Notes under the pieces: generated by a model
Told to the model about the DNA's origin: nothing
The model's input: only the letters and a program-made list of their open reading frames with translations
Database searches by the model: none
Made by a program: the position numbers and the translations under genes
In this document: positions 43,427 to 51,922 of the stretch, one piece after another
How the letters are laid out: every line of letters starts with the position of its first letter
Position numbering within the stretch: the first letter of the stretch is position 1
NCBI RefSeq assembly: GCF_014117215.1
Contig: NZ_JACGXS010000008.1
Span: forward strand, 112,024-176,023
From: Stenotrophomonas tumulicola
GTDB lineage: Bacteria; Pseudomonadota; Gammaproteobacteria; Xanthomonadales; Xanthomonadaceae
Reading direction: 5' to 3'
Length of the DNA: 64,000 nt

Positions 43427-44401
43427 TCAGTGCGATGACACGTAAGCTGATCGAGGGTGCATGGGCGGGATGGCGAAGCGCTGCAGCATGCGCTGCGCTT
43501 CCTTGGCCGGGGTCAGGCCAAAGAGGCGTTTGAACTCGCGGTTGAACTGTGAGCTGCTTTCATAGCCCACCGCATGGCATGCCGCCGCAGCCGTCATGCC
43601 CTCCCGCGCCATCAGCAACCGCGCCCGGTGCAGCCGCGTCGACTTGAGGTACTGCATGGGAGACGTGCAGGTCACGGCCTTGAAGTGGCTGTGGAAAGAC
43701 GGTGCGCTCATGCCGGCTTCTTCTGCCAGTTGCCTGATGTCCAGTGGCTGGTCATGGGATGCGTGGATGCGTTGCAGTGCCTTGCCGATCCTGCCGAAAT
43801 GGCCCTGCATCGCAAGGGCCGCGCGCATGGAGCCGCCCTGCGGGCCGGTCAGTATCCGGAAGTAGAGTTCGCGCAGCAGCTGCGGCGCCAGGATCGCGGC
43901 ATCCATCGGCCGTGCCAGTGCCTGCAGCAGGCGTTGCACGCTGCCGTGGATATCCGCATCCATGGGGCTGGACATCATGCTCCTCGGTTCGGCGCCGGAT
44001 ACCGGTCCGTCGTGGCGGTCGATCTGCAGCATCAATTCGGCCGCCAGCGGGAAGTCGAGATGCAGATACAGCGCGAGCAGCGGCTGTTCTGCCGAGGCAT
44101 CCGTTTCCATCGTGAAAGGCACCGGTACCGACACCACCAGGTACTGATGCGCGTCATACACGTAGGTGCGTTCGCCGAAATACCCACGCTTGCTTCCCTG
44201 GCAGACGATCACGATGCCCGGGTCGTACAGCACCGGTGTCTCGGCCAGTGGGCGGTCCGAACGCAACAGCCTGACGCTGGGCAGGGCGGTCAGGTTGTAG
44301 CCTTCCTGCGGTGCCAGTGCCAGCACGAGGGGCGCCAGCGGAAGCTGTCCAGGGGCGGTGGGAACTCCCGGATCCATTCGAGCGGTCATCTTGGTATTCA
44401 T
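43427..44401 (-). CDS. AraC family transcriptional regulator
   Basis: A 324-residue regulator. An N-terminal AraC_N/AraC-type ligand domain (LLRSDRPLAETPVLYDPGIV and GKR-type loop IVCQGSKRGYFGERTYVYD) covers about residues 30-185. Two HTH motifs follow at about 220-310 (DIRQLAEEAGMSAPSFHSHF and AACHAVGYESSSQFNREFKR). Regulators of this subfamily usually control an adjacent oxidoreductase or detoxification gene. It is divergent from the SDR gene at 44491 (89-base gap), the probable target. The start is the ATG at 44401. Confidence 0.9.
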   Translation of the reverse strand: MNTKMTARMDPGVPTAPGQLPLAPLVLALAPQEGYNLTALPSVRLLRSDRPLAETPVLYDPGIVIVCQGSKRGYFGERTYVYDAHQYLVVSVPVPFTMETDASAEQPLLALYLHLDFPLAAELMLQIDRHDGPVSGAEPRSMMSSPMDADIHGSVQRLLQALARPMDAAILAPQLLRELYFRILTGPQGGSMRAALAMQGHFGRIGKALQRIHASHDQPLDIRQLAEEAGMSAPSFHSHFKAVTCTSPMQYLKSTRLHRARLLMAREGMTAAAACHAVGYESSSQFNREFKRLFGLTPAKEAQRMLQRFAIPPMHPRSAYVSSH

Positions 44402-44490
44402 AGGAATAGGCAATAATTCTAAAGAAACCGGCGTTACGGCGCCCGGATGGCATTCCTATCATGTACTCCCCTTGAGTGCTGGAGTACGTG

Positions 44491-45324
44491 ATGACCACCC
44501 CGAAGACAATCCTCATTACCGGCGTCAGCAGCGGATTCGGGCGGGCCCTTGCACAGGAGGCGCTCGCGGCCGGGCATCGCGTGGTGGGGACGCTGCGCAA
44601 CCCCGATGCCGCGGCAGCCTTCGAGGCGCTTGCGCCTGGCCATGCGGTCGCCCGCATCCTCGACGTCACCGATTTCGCGGCGATCGCACCTGTAGTGGAT
44701 GAGATCGAAAAGTCCGTCGGGCCGATCTCCGTGCTGGTGAACAACGCCGGTTACGGGCACGAGGGCGTGATGGAAGAATCGCCGCTGTCCGAAATGCAGC
44801 GCCAGTTCGACGTCAATGTGTTTGGCGCCGTGGCGATGATGAGGGCCGTGCTGCCACACATGCGCGCGCGCCGTGCCGGCAGGATACTCAACGTGACCTC
44901 GATGGGCGGGTTCATCACCATGCCAGGCATCGCGTACTACTGTGGCAGCAAGTTCGCGCTCGAAGGCATCAGCGAGGCGCTGGGCAAGGAAGTGCAGGGC
45001 TTCGGTATCCATGTCACGGCGGTGGCACCGGGATCGTTCCGCACCGATTGGGCAGGTCGCTCCATGGTCAGGAGCCCGCGGGTGATAGGAGATTACGACG
45101 GTATGTTCGATCCGGTCCGCCTGCGTCGCCAGGAGGTCAGCGGCAAGCAGCTGGGCGATCCGCTGAAGGCGGCACGTGCCATGTTGCAGGTGATCGACAG
45201 CGACGTGCCACCAGCGCACCTGCTGCTTGGCAGCGATGCGCTGGTGTTGGTGCGGCAGAAGCTGGAAAGCCTGGCGGTGGAACTGGAGCGGTGGGAAGCG
45301 CTGACGTGTTCGACTGATGGCTGA
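44491..45324 (+). CDS. SDR family oxidoreductase
   Basis: A classical short-chain dehydrogenase/reductase of 277 residues. The cofactor motif is TGVSSGFGRALAQ (residues 11-23), followed by NNAGYGHEG. The catalytic tyrosine/lysine is AYYCGSKFAL (YxxxK) and the serine is in NVTSMGG. The substrate is unknown. It is divergent from the AraC regulator, an arrangement typical of inducible oxidoreductases. The start at 44491 removes five uncertain residues from the longer frame. Confidence 0.92.
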   Translation: MTTPKTILITGVSSGFGRALAQEALAAGHRVVGTLRNPDAAAAFEALAPGHAVARILDVTDFAAIAPVVDEIEKSVGPISVLVNNAGYGHEGVMEESPLSEMQRQFDVNVFGAVAMMRAVLPHMRARRAGRILNVTSMGGFITMPGIAYYCGSKFALEGISEALGKEVQGFGIHVTAVAPGSFRTDWAGRSMVRSPRVIGDYDGMFDPVRLRRQEVSGKQLGDPLKAARAMLQVIDSDVPPAHLLLGSDALVLVRQKLESLAVELERWEALTCSTDG

Positions 45325-45334
45325 GACAGTGCGG

Positions 45335-45928
45335 TCACCGGGGTAACGACGAGGGGACACCGGCGGCCTGCCGGCCGGCAGCCGTCCACCGCCGCAGCCC
45401 CAGCACCGCCAGCCCGATGAACACCACGTACAGTGCGGCGGTCACGTTGAGCGACTTGCCCACGTACATCCCGGCATACACCACGTCGACGATGATCCAC
45501 AGCCACCAGGCTGCAACGTGCCGCCGCGCCTGCCACCACTGCGCCACCAGGCTCAGCGCGGCCAGCATCGCGTCCAGCCACGGCAATGCCGCATCGGTAT
45601 ACGTATGCATCGCAGCGCCCAGTGCCAATCCGAAGGCGATGCCCACCCCCAGGTCAAGCAGCCAGCGCCGTCCAGCAAGCGGGACGATGCTGACCAGTCC
45701 ATCGGGTTCGGCGTTGCGCCGCCAGCTCATCCACCCGTAGACCAGGAAGCCACCGAACACGACCTGCAGCAGGGTGTCCGAATAGAGCTTCGCCTCCGCA
45801 AACACGAACGCATACAGCGCCACGGAGACCAGGCCGACCGGCCAGCCGATCATCCGTCGCCGCGTCATCAGCCATACCCCCGCGATGCTGAGCGCGGCGG
45901 CAGACCATTCCAGCACGTCGGCATTCAT
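45335..45928 (-). CDS. pnuT: PnuC family transporter, probably thiamine (PnuT)
   Basis: An inner-membrane transporter of 197 residues and about seven membrane helices. Family features are VLEWSAAALSIAGVWLMTRR, AKLYSDTLLQVVFGGFLVYG, MSWRRN and the late WLWIIVDVVYAGMYVGKSL. PnuC proteins carry nicotinamide riboside or, in the PnuT branch, thiamine. Its start overlaps the upstream TonB receptor by four bases, and that receptor lies under a TPP riboswitch, so thiamine is the expected substrate. Import would be by facilitated diffusion with trapping by a kinase. Confidence 0.88.
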   Translation of the reverse strand: MNADVLEWSAAALSIAGVWLMTRRRMIGWPVGLVSVALYAFVFAEAKLYSDTLLQVVFGGFLVYGWMSWRRNAEPDGLVSIVPLAGRRWLLDLGVGIAFGLALGAAMHTYTDAALPWLDAMLAALSLVAQWWQARRHVAAWWLWIIVDVVYAGMYVGKSLNVTAALYVVFIGLAVLGLRRWTAAGRQAAGVPSSLPR

Positions 45929-48108
45929 AGTGCGAAGCTGACCGACAGGCGCGCCTGGCGCGGGGCGCCGGAAAACAGGTAGTAATCGCCGGAACTGCTG
46001 CCGGTATCACGCCAGTAGAACTTGTCGAACACGTTGTCCACCGACAGGCGCCAGGTCACTGGATGGTCGCGCAGCTGGTGCTGGAAGCGCAGCCCCACGT
46101 CGAACACGCTGTAGCTCGGCGCACGCACGTTGCCGTCCGCGGTAGCCACGTTGGAAGAGGCATGGCGCCAGCCACCGCCGACGGCCAGGCCATCCACGAA
46201 CGGCAATTGGTAGTCCACGTGCAGGTTCGCGCGCACCTTGGGCACGTTGATCAACTGGTGGCCTTCGTAGGCCGCCGTGCCGGCATCGCGTGCGCGTGCC
46301 TGCAGCAGGCTTGCGCTCGCGGTTACTTCAAGCTGGTCGGTGACGCGTCCACGCGCGGTCAGCTCCAGCCCGGTATGGGTCTGTTGCCCTTCCTGGACGA
46401 AGGTATATCCCATGTCGCTGCCATCCGGTTTTGCATACTGGAACGGCTGCGAGGTACGGAACACGGCGGCGCCCAGCGTCAGCGCATCGCTCGAAGCGTA
46501 CTTGACGCCCACTTCAAGCTGGCGCGACAGCACCGAGGGCAGGAAGGCGCCTTCATTGGAGGTCCAGAACGGAGCTTCCTGGCCAAGCGCGATGCCACGC
46601 ACATAGCTGGCGTAGACGTTGAGCTCATCGGTCGCACTCCAGACCAGCGCGGTCTGCGGCAGGAAACGCGAGATCCGGCTGTGGCGCTCAGGGGTGCCGC
46701 GCTTGTCGTAGGCGCGCTCGTCCAGGCGCACCATGCGCCCACCGGCCAGCCATTGCCAGTCATCGCCGAAGCGCACGCGGTCCAGCACGAACAGCGCGCG
46801 CTGCCAGCTGTCCAGGCGCCGTGCCGAGGCGCCGGGCATCAGCGGAGATGGCGCGAACTGCGGCACGCGCGAATCGGCGATGTTCGCCGTGCCCACGTAT
46901 TCGTTGACGTTCTGGCGCTTGTCTACGGTGCGGTGGAAGGCATCCACGCCCACGCTGAGCTGATGGCCGACGCCGCCGGTGTCGAACGAGCCCCGAAGTT
47001 CGGCGCGCAGTTCCTGGTTGCGGCGGGTGTCATCCGGGCTGCGGTAGTCATACACGTCGTAGTCGCCGTCCGGCGCGAAGTACTGCCCCGGCACGCTGCC
47101 GTCGGCGCACTGCGCTGCGTAGAAGCAGCCATAGGCGAAGGCCACGTTGTCATCGATCACCGAGCGGCTGTGGCTGGCCGACACGCGCGACTGCCAGCGC
47201 GGGCTGATATCGAAGGTGTGCAGTGCGGTGATGTTGGTGCTGTCGATGCCCACCGGTCGCTGCCATGCCTGGTAGCCCAGCATCTGCTTGCGGTCCACGC
47301 CGCGCGGAAGCTGCACGCCACCCAGCAGCTGGTAGCCGGATGCCGAACGTTGCGCGCTGGTCTGGTAGTTGGCATCCACTTCCAGCTTGCCACGTTCACC
47401 GATCAGCCAGTCGGCAGCCAGCGAGTAGAAATTGCGTCGGCCATCGGCATGGTCGATGTAGGACGCGCTGTCCTCCCAGGCCGCATTCAAGCGCACGCCG
47501 AAACGCGGTGACAGCCAGTGGCCCACGTCCACGGCGGTGTAGCGTGAGCCTTCCGCATCCGTGCCCAGGGTGACGGTGCGGACTTCGACGGGACGCTTGC
47601 CCACATAGTTGATGATGCCGCCCGGTGCCATCACTCCGGCCGCCAGCCCGGCTTCGCCCTTCAGGATTTCCACCTGCTGGATGTTTTCCAGCGCCAGGCG
47701 CTGTTCGCCGGTGGTAGCCAGGCCATTGAACCGATAGCCGGTGCCGGTATCCAGCGGAAAGCCACGGATCGCGATGTTCTGGTAATAACCGACCGGCGCA
47801 TAGCTGTCGCCCAGCGAGGCATCCTGGGTGGCCAGCTCGGCCAGGGTGCGTACGTGGCGGTTATCGAGGATCGAACGGTCCAGGACGACCATCGAGGCAG
47901 GCGTGCTCTTCCAGTCGCCAGCGCCGAAGCTGTTGGACTGGGTGGCATCGGTGGCCGGCTGCCGGGCCTGCACGCGAACGGCGGCAAGGTCGGTGGGTGA
48001 GCGTTCGGGCGCCTCTGCCACGGCTTCACTGGCGTGTAGCGGCAGCGCGGCGCAGAGGGCAACGGTCAACAGCGTGGGTCGGAAGCAGCGGTTCATTCGA
48101 TTCGTCAT
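45925..48108 (-). CDS. TonB-dependent receptor, predicted for thiamine
   Basis: A 727-residue outer-membrane receptor with a signal peptide (LLTVALCAALPLHASEAVA). The plug starts SNSFGAGDWKSTPASMVVLD and IAIRGFPLDTGTGYRFNGL; the terminal strand is RQARLSVSFAL. It resembles siderophore receptors in sequence but not in context. A TPP riboswitch precedes it by 70 bases and pnuT overlaps its end by four bases, forming a thiamine uptake pair. The ATG at 48108 is chosen; the extension to 48180 would start within the riboswitch. No strong ribosome-binding site is visible, which fits a translational switch. Confidence 0.9.
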   Translation of the reverse strand: MTNRMNRCFRPTLLTVALCAALPLHASEAVAEAPERSPTDLAAVRVQARQPATDATQSNSFGAGDWKSTPASMVVLDRSILDNRHVRTLAELATQDASLGDSYAPVGYYQNIAIRGFPLDTGTGYRFNGLATTGEQRLALENIQQVEILKGEAGLAAGVMAPGGIINYVGKRPVEVRTVTLGTDAEGSRYTAVDVGHWLSPRFGVRLNAAWEDSASYIDHADGRRNFYSLAADWLIGERGKLEVDANYQTSAQRSASGYQLLGGVQLPRGVDRKQMLGYQAWQRPVGIDSTNITALHTFDISPRWQSRVSASHSRSVIDDNVAFAYGCFYAAQCADGSVPGQYFAPDGDYDVYDYRSPDDTRRNQELRAELRGSFDTGGVGHQLSVGVDAFHRTVDKRQNVNEYVGTANIADSRVPQFAPSPLMPGASARRLDSWQRALFVLDRVRFGDDWQWLAGGRMVRLDERAYDKRGTPERHSRISRFLPQTALVWSATDELNVYASYVRGIALGQEAPFWTSNEGAFLPSVLSRQLEVGVKYASSDALTLGAAVFRTSQPFQYAKPDGSDMGYTFVQEGQQTHTGLELTARGRVTDQLEVTASASLLQARARDAGTAAYEGHQLINVPKVRANLHVDYQLPFVDGLAVGGGWRHASSNVATADGNVRAPSYSVFDVGLRFQHQLRDHPVTWRLSVDNVFDKFYWRDTGSSSGDYYLFSGAPRQARLSVSFAL

Positions 48109-48177
48109 CGGCCAAGGCAAGGAGACGAAGCGACGGCGCGCGCGCACTGACCCGAGGGGGACCATGCGCCTGCTGCT

Positions 48178-48256
48178 CAAAGCTCCCTACGCCGGTGCAA
48201 ACCGGATCAGGTTCCAAGGGACTCTCTCAGCCTGGTTTCGCCAGGCACCCCCGCTT
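48178..48256 (-). promoter_or_regulatory. TPP (thi-box) riboswitch
   Basis: Read on the minus strand it contains, in order, GGGGGTGCC, the P3 hairpin, GCTGAGAGAGTCCC, ACCTGATCCGGTTTGCACCG and CGTAGGGAGC. These are the conserved core segments of the thiamine pyrophosphate aptamer (CUGAGA, ACCUGAU, GUAGGGA). It sits about 70 bases before the receptor start. Thiamine pyrophosphate should repress the receptor-PnuT operon, probably at translation since no terminator follows. Confidence 0.95.
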
Positions 48257-48302
48257 CAGTGGCTATTTCACTACAAACGGTACGCTTTTGCGAGCGTGGG
48301 GC

Positions 48303-49439
48303 TCATGCCGCCGCATGCAGGGCATGCGCCAGCGCCTGCCCATCGGGCGACCTGAACCAGTCAGCATGGCCGAGCAGGAAGGTGTGGTAAGCCACGTCGG
48401 CGCTTTGCCTGGAGCGGATCACGCCGAAGAAATACTCCACTTCAGACAGCGCGAAATCCAGATGGACCACCGGCAGCAGGTCGGCCAGCAGGTGGACCTG
48501 CGCGCTCGAAAGCGGTCGCACCTGCCGGTAGCCCTCAACCAGCGCCAGCGCGATACCGACGTGCACCGGCGATGCCTGGCCCTCCAACTGCAGCCACGCG
48601 ATGGCATTGCGTTCGATGGCCGTGGCCAGGTCGAACAACGCGCTGGTCGGCGAGGCCAGGCCGAAATCGAGCACGGTTTCCACCGCCTGCGCATCGCCAT
48701 CGCGGCGCCACAACAGGTTGGAGGCATGCCAGTCGTTGTGGCCCCACAGCGTTGGCTCGGCCCGCAGGCGCGCGGCCAGGCCCGCGTGCCACGGCAGTAC
48801 GCAACGACGCAGGTCATCCTCCCAGGGCTGCAAAGCAAGGTAGCCTGCCAGCCCGGGGCGCTGGGCAAGCTGGCTTTGCAGCAGCGCGACCGGGTCGGTG
48901 GCACGGATCAGCTCGTCACGCGCAACCAGCAGGTGCGTGCTGCGCTGGGGCGCGCGGTAGCGTTCAGAGGCCCGGTGCAGCAGGGCCAGCATCCGTCCCG
49001 CCTCGCGCGCCTGCGGCACGTCGGTCAGCGGTGTCCACGACGGTGCATCGCGATACAGATCGTGGCCGCTGCCTTCGGCATGCAGTTCGTAGGTCCAGGT
49101 GCCCTGCTCGACTGCCGTGTCGCCGTCGCGATCCTGCAGCACCCGGACAACCGGTATCCCGGCACCCTCCAGGTGGGCGATGAAACGATGCTCCTCGCGC
49201 AGCACTGCCGGCGTGCGCACGTCGTGGTGATGGCGCTTGACGAAAAACCGGCCCTGCGGGCCGGCGACCAACGCGGCTGCCGAGAACGGGCGCGGGCTGT
49301 GCCACGCGAGGCGGCAATCACCCTCGAGTTCGGCATAGCGGCCCTGCAGCCAGGCGATCTCCTGCTCACTGATCGCAGGCCAGTCGGCGACGACCTCGTC
49401 ATTGTTGAGGCCCTGGACGTGGTGGTCGGTCGTGGTCAT
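48303..49439 (-). CDS. APH-family phosphotransferase
   Basis: A cytoplasmic kinase-fold protein of 378 residues. The catalytic loop is LWGHNDWHASNLLW (His-Asn-Asp and the downstream Asn) near residue 236 and the metal motif is VLDFGLA near 258, as in aminoglycoside/choline/homoserine/thiamine kinases. Such enzymes phosphorylate small alcohols. It lies directly upstream of the TPP riboswitch on the same strand; a thiamine-kinase role would suit the neighbours but is only inference, since it is not itself under the switch. The ATG at 49439 is used; ten extra codons are possible. Confidence 0.8.
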   Translation of the reverse strand: MTTTDHHVQGLNNDEVVADWPAISEQEIAWLQGRYAELEGDCRLAWHSPRPFSAAALVAGPQGRFFVKRHHHDVRTPAVLREEHRFIAHLEGAGIPVVRVLQDRDGDTAVEQGTWTYELHAEGSGHDLYRDAPSWTPLTDVPQAREAGRMLALLHRASERYRAPQRSTHLLVARDELIRATDPVALLQSQLAQRPGLAGYLALQPWEDDLRRCVLPWHAGLAARLRAEPTLWGHNDWHASNLLWRRDGDAQAVETVLDFGLASPTSALFDLATAIERNAIAWLQLEGQASPVHVGIALALVEGYRQVRPLSSAQVHLLADLLPVVHLDFALSEVEYFFGVIRSRQSADVAYHTFLLGHADWFRSPDGQALAHALHAAA

Positions 49440-49496
49440 TGGAAAGTGATCGGTGGTGCCGGCCAGCAAGGTGCGTGGCGGGCAATGGTACTCCTG

Positions 49497-49515
49497 TGTG
49501 TCATGGGCACGTCAC
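49497..49515 (+). promoter_or_regulatory. Pho-box-like direct repeat
   Basis: TGTGTCAT (49497-49504) and CACGTCAC (49508-49515) place two GTCA cores 11 bases apart, the period of PhoB boxes (CTGTCAT). It lies 50-65 bases before the receptor-phospholipase start codon. Phosphate control would suit a phospholipase C, but the second half-site is weak. Confidence 0.4.
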
Positions 49516-49561
49516 TGCTCCCGCCAATACTCCGGCAGACCCCACCCCATGGCCTGAATCG

Positions 49562-51922
49562 ATGCCCGCTACCGGACGTTACCCACGCGCTTCCCTGCTC
49601 GCCATCATGCTCCTCCCTGCCATCCAGGCCCTCGCGGCGGATACCGCGCCGGCTGATGAGGCAAGGACCCTCGACCAGGTCCAGGTCATCGGCCAGGCGA
49701 CCAGCTACGCCAAGACTTCGGTCAGCAAGGAAACCCTCAACCGGCAGACCATCCTGAGCAGCGTCAACAATGCGCTCAACGAACTGCCTGGCGTGGTGGT
49801 CAGTGAAGCAGACGCCACGGGATCGTCGGTATGGGGCACGCAGATCAGCATGCGTGGCTTCGTCACCAACCGCGACACGCAGCAGATCGGCACCACCATC
49901 GATGGCCTGCCCAACGGCGGATCCGGCTACGGCGGTGGTTCGCTGGCCAACCGCTTCATCGACACGCTGGACCTGGAAACCGTCGAGGTCAGCCAGGGAA
50001 CCGCGGATATTTCCTCGCGTTCCAACGAGGCGCTGGGTGGCACGCTGAACTTCCTTACCAGCGACCCGTTGCATGAACAGCGCGTGCGCTTCGTCGTCGG
50101 TGGCGGCGACAACGACGCGCGGAAATACTATGCGCGCTACGACACCGGCGTGCTTGGTGGACATACCCGTGCGTGGATCAGCGCGTCTTCGGCCGAAGTC
50201 CGCGACTGGATCGACGGTACTGGCCGCACCAGCAACGACAACATCGCCGGCAAATTCATCACCGAGCTGGACCGCTGGACGCTGACCGGTTACGCGTCGT
50301 ACAACGATGCCAACGAACCCGAATACACCAGCGTGTCGCCTGCCAGCTTCGCCACCAATCCCGATCGCGACGGCCTGGTCGGCAACCTGACCGGCATCCC
50401 GTACCTGGACCAGAATTACCGGTCCGGCTCACGCGCGCTGCGTGAGAATACCTTCGGCTACCTGCGTGCGGCCTTCGATGGCGGCAACGGCTTCAAGGCT
50501 TCGGTGGCCGGCTACCTGCACAAGATGGAAGGGCGCGGTGACTGGCTTCCGCCCTACCTGGTGCAGGCACGTGATGATGGAGCTGGCCGTCCTGAATCGG
50601 AATTCCTCGGTGGCGACACCGTGTACGGTGGCTCGGCGCTGGGGCAGTTCTACTTCGTCAATCCGGACGGCAGTGCAGCGCAGATGACCCCCGGCTGCAC
50701 GCCGCGCGCTGGCTTCAGCGCGGAATACGATCCCAACTGCTACGCCGCCGGCGTGCAGGGCGTGCAGTCCTATCGCCACTCGCACTACGACAACGATCGT
50801 GCCGGCTTCACTGCCGACGTGGAATGGAAGCAGGCATGGGGTGGCATCGACAATACCGTGCGCGCGGGCATCTGGGTCGAAGACTACGAACGCACCGTGC
50901 GCCGCGACTGGCACCGCCTGCTCAACGTGGGTACCGACATCGCCTTTGACAACGTGCCGTACTGGGTGCAGTTCGAAGACCGCTACAAGGTCGACGAGCA
51001 GATGTACTACGTCGAGGACGTGGCACGCTTCGGCCCGTTCAGTGCGCGCCTGGGCGTCAAGCAGTTCTTTGTCGACCAGACCCGTCGGCGGACCATCGGC
51101 GACGCCGAGAACGTGCGCTCCGATTCGAAGTCCGATCCGTTGTTGTCGGCCGGCGCCACCTGGACGCTGCCGGTGGAAGGCCTTGAACTGTTCGGTGGCT
51201 ACTCACAGAACTTCGCCGCCATTCCATCCGGCGTGCTCGGTGAAACCGATGCGCAGCGCTTCGCGCGCGTGGAGCCGGAAACCGCCGACAACATCGAACT
51301 GGGCCTGCGCGTGAGCCGGTGGCCGCTGACCGGCTCCATCACGCTGTACAACATCAAGTTCGACAACCGCATCGTCTACCTGCCGGCGCGCCTGGCCGAT
51401 GGCATCGATTACCTGGACGAGACCGATGGCGTATACGAGAATTTCGGCGGTGTCGAAAGCACGGGCGTGGAGGCCGCGCTGGGCTATGGCTGGGGCAGTG
51501 GCTGGCGGCTCAATGGTGCCTACACCTACAACCGGTCCGAGTACCTGGGCAGCGGCAATGCCGCGCGCGATGCCGAGCTGGGCATCGTCGACGGTGCCCA
51601 GGTGATCGGCCAGCCGCGCCATACCCTGGTGGTGTCGGCCGACTGGCAGGGCGAAAGCTGGAACTTCGGCCTGTCCGGCCGCTACCTCGGCGAGCGTTAC
51701 CTGGACGCGTCCAATGCCAACAGGTTGCCGTCGGCTACCGTGTTCAACGCCAACATCGGCTTCGACCTGCAGGAGCTGTCGCCGAAACTGAAGGGCGTTG
51801 GCGCCAGCTTCGTGGTCAGCAACCTCACCGATCGCCGTTACCTGGCCGGCGTGGATGGCAGCGACACGGCCTTCATCGGTGCGCCGCGCACGGTCGGCTT
51901 CTCGGTGCGGGTCGACCTGTGA
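49562..51922 (+). CDS. TonB-dependent receptor paired with phospholipase C
   Basis: A 786-residue outer-membrane receptor with a signal peptide (ASLLAIMLLPAIQALAAD). The plug carries LDQVQVIGQATSYAKTSVSK, LNELPGVVVSEADATGSSV and ISMRGFVTNRDTQQIGTTID; the barrel ends RTVGFSVRVDL. Its stop overlaps the GTG of the phospholipase gene (GTGA), so the two are coupled. Receptors paired with phospholipase C in xanthomonads probably take up products of phosphocholine or phosphate release; that is inference. A weak Pho-box lies upstream. The ATG at 49562 is used. Confidence 0.9.
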   Translation: MPATGRYPRASLLAIMLLPAIQALAADTAPADEARTLDQVQVIGQATSYAKTSVSKETLNRQTILSSVNNALNELPGVVVSEADATGSSVWGTQISMRGFVTNRDTQQIGTTIDGLPNGGSGYGGGSLANRFIDTLDLETVEVSQGTADISSRSNEALGGTLNFLTSDPLHEQRVRFVVGGGDNDARKYYARYDTGVLGGHTRAWISASSAEVRDWIDGTGRTSNDNIAGKFITELDRWTLTGYASYNDANEPEYTSVSPASFATNPDRDGLVGNLTGIPYLDQNYRSGSRALRENTFGYLRAAFDGGNGFKASVAGYLHKMEGRGDWLPPYLVQARDDGAGRPESEFLGGDTVYGGSALGQFYFVNPDGSAAQMTPGCTPRAGFSAEYDPNCYAAGVQGVQSYRHSHYDNDRAGFTADVEWKQAWGGIDNTVRAGIWVEDYERTVRRDWHRLLNVGTDIAFDNVPYWVQFEDRYKVDEQMYYVEDVARFGPFSARLGVKQFFVDQTRRRTIGDAENVRSDSKSDPLLSAGATWTLPVEGLELFGGYSQNFAAIPSGVLGETDAQRFARVEPETADNIELGLRVSRWPLTGSITLYNIKFDNRIVYLPARLADGIDYLDETDGVYENFGGVESTGVEAALGYGWGSGWRLNGAYTYNRSEYLGSGNAARDAELGIVDGAQVIGQPRHTLVVSADWQGESWNFGLSGRYLGERYLDASNANRLPSATVFNANIGFDLQELSPKLKGVGASFVVSNLTDRRYLAGVDGSDTAFIGAPRTVGFSVRVDL

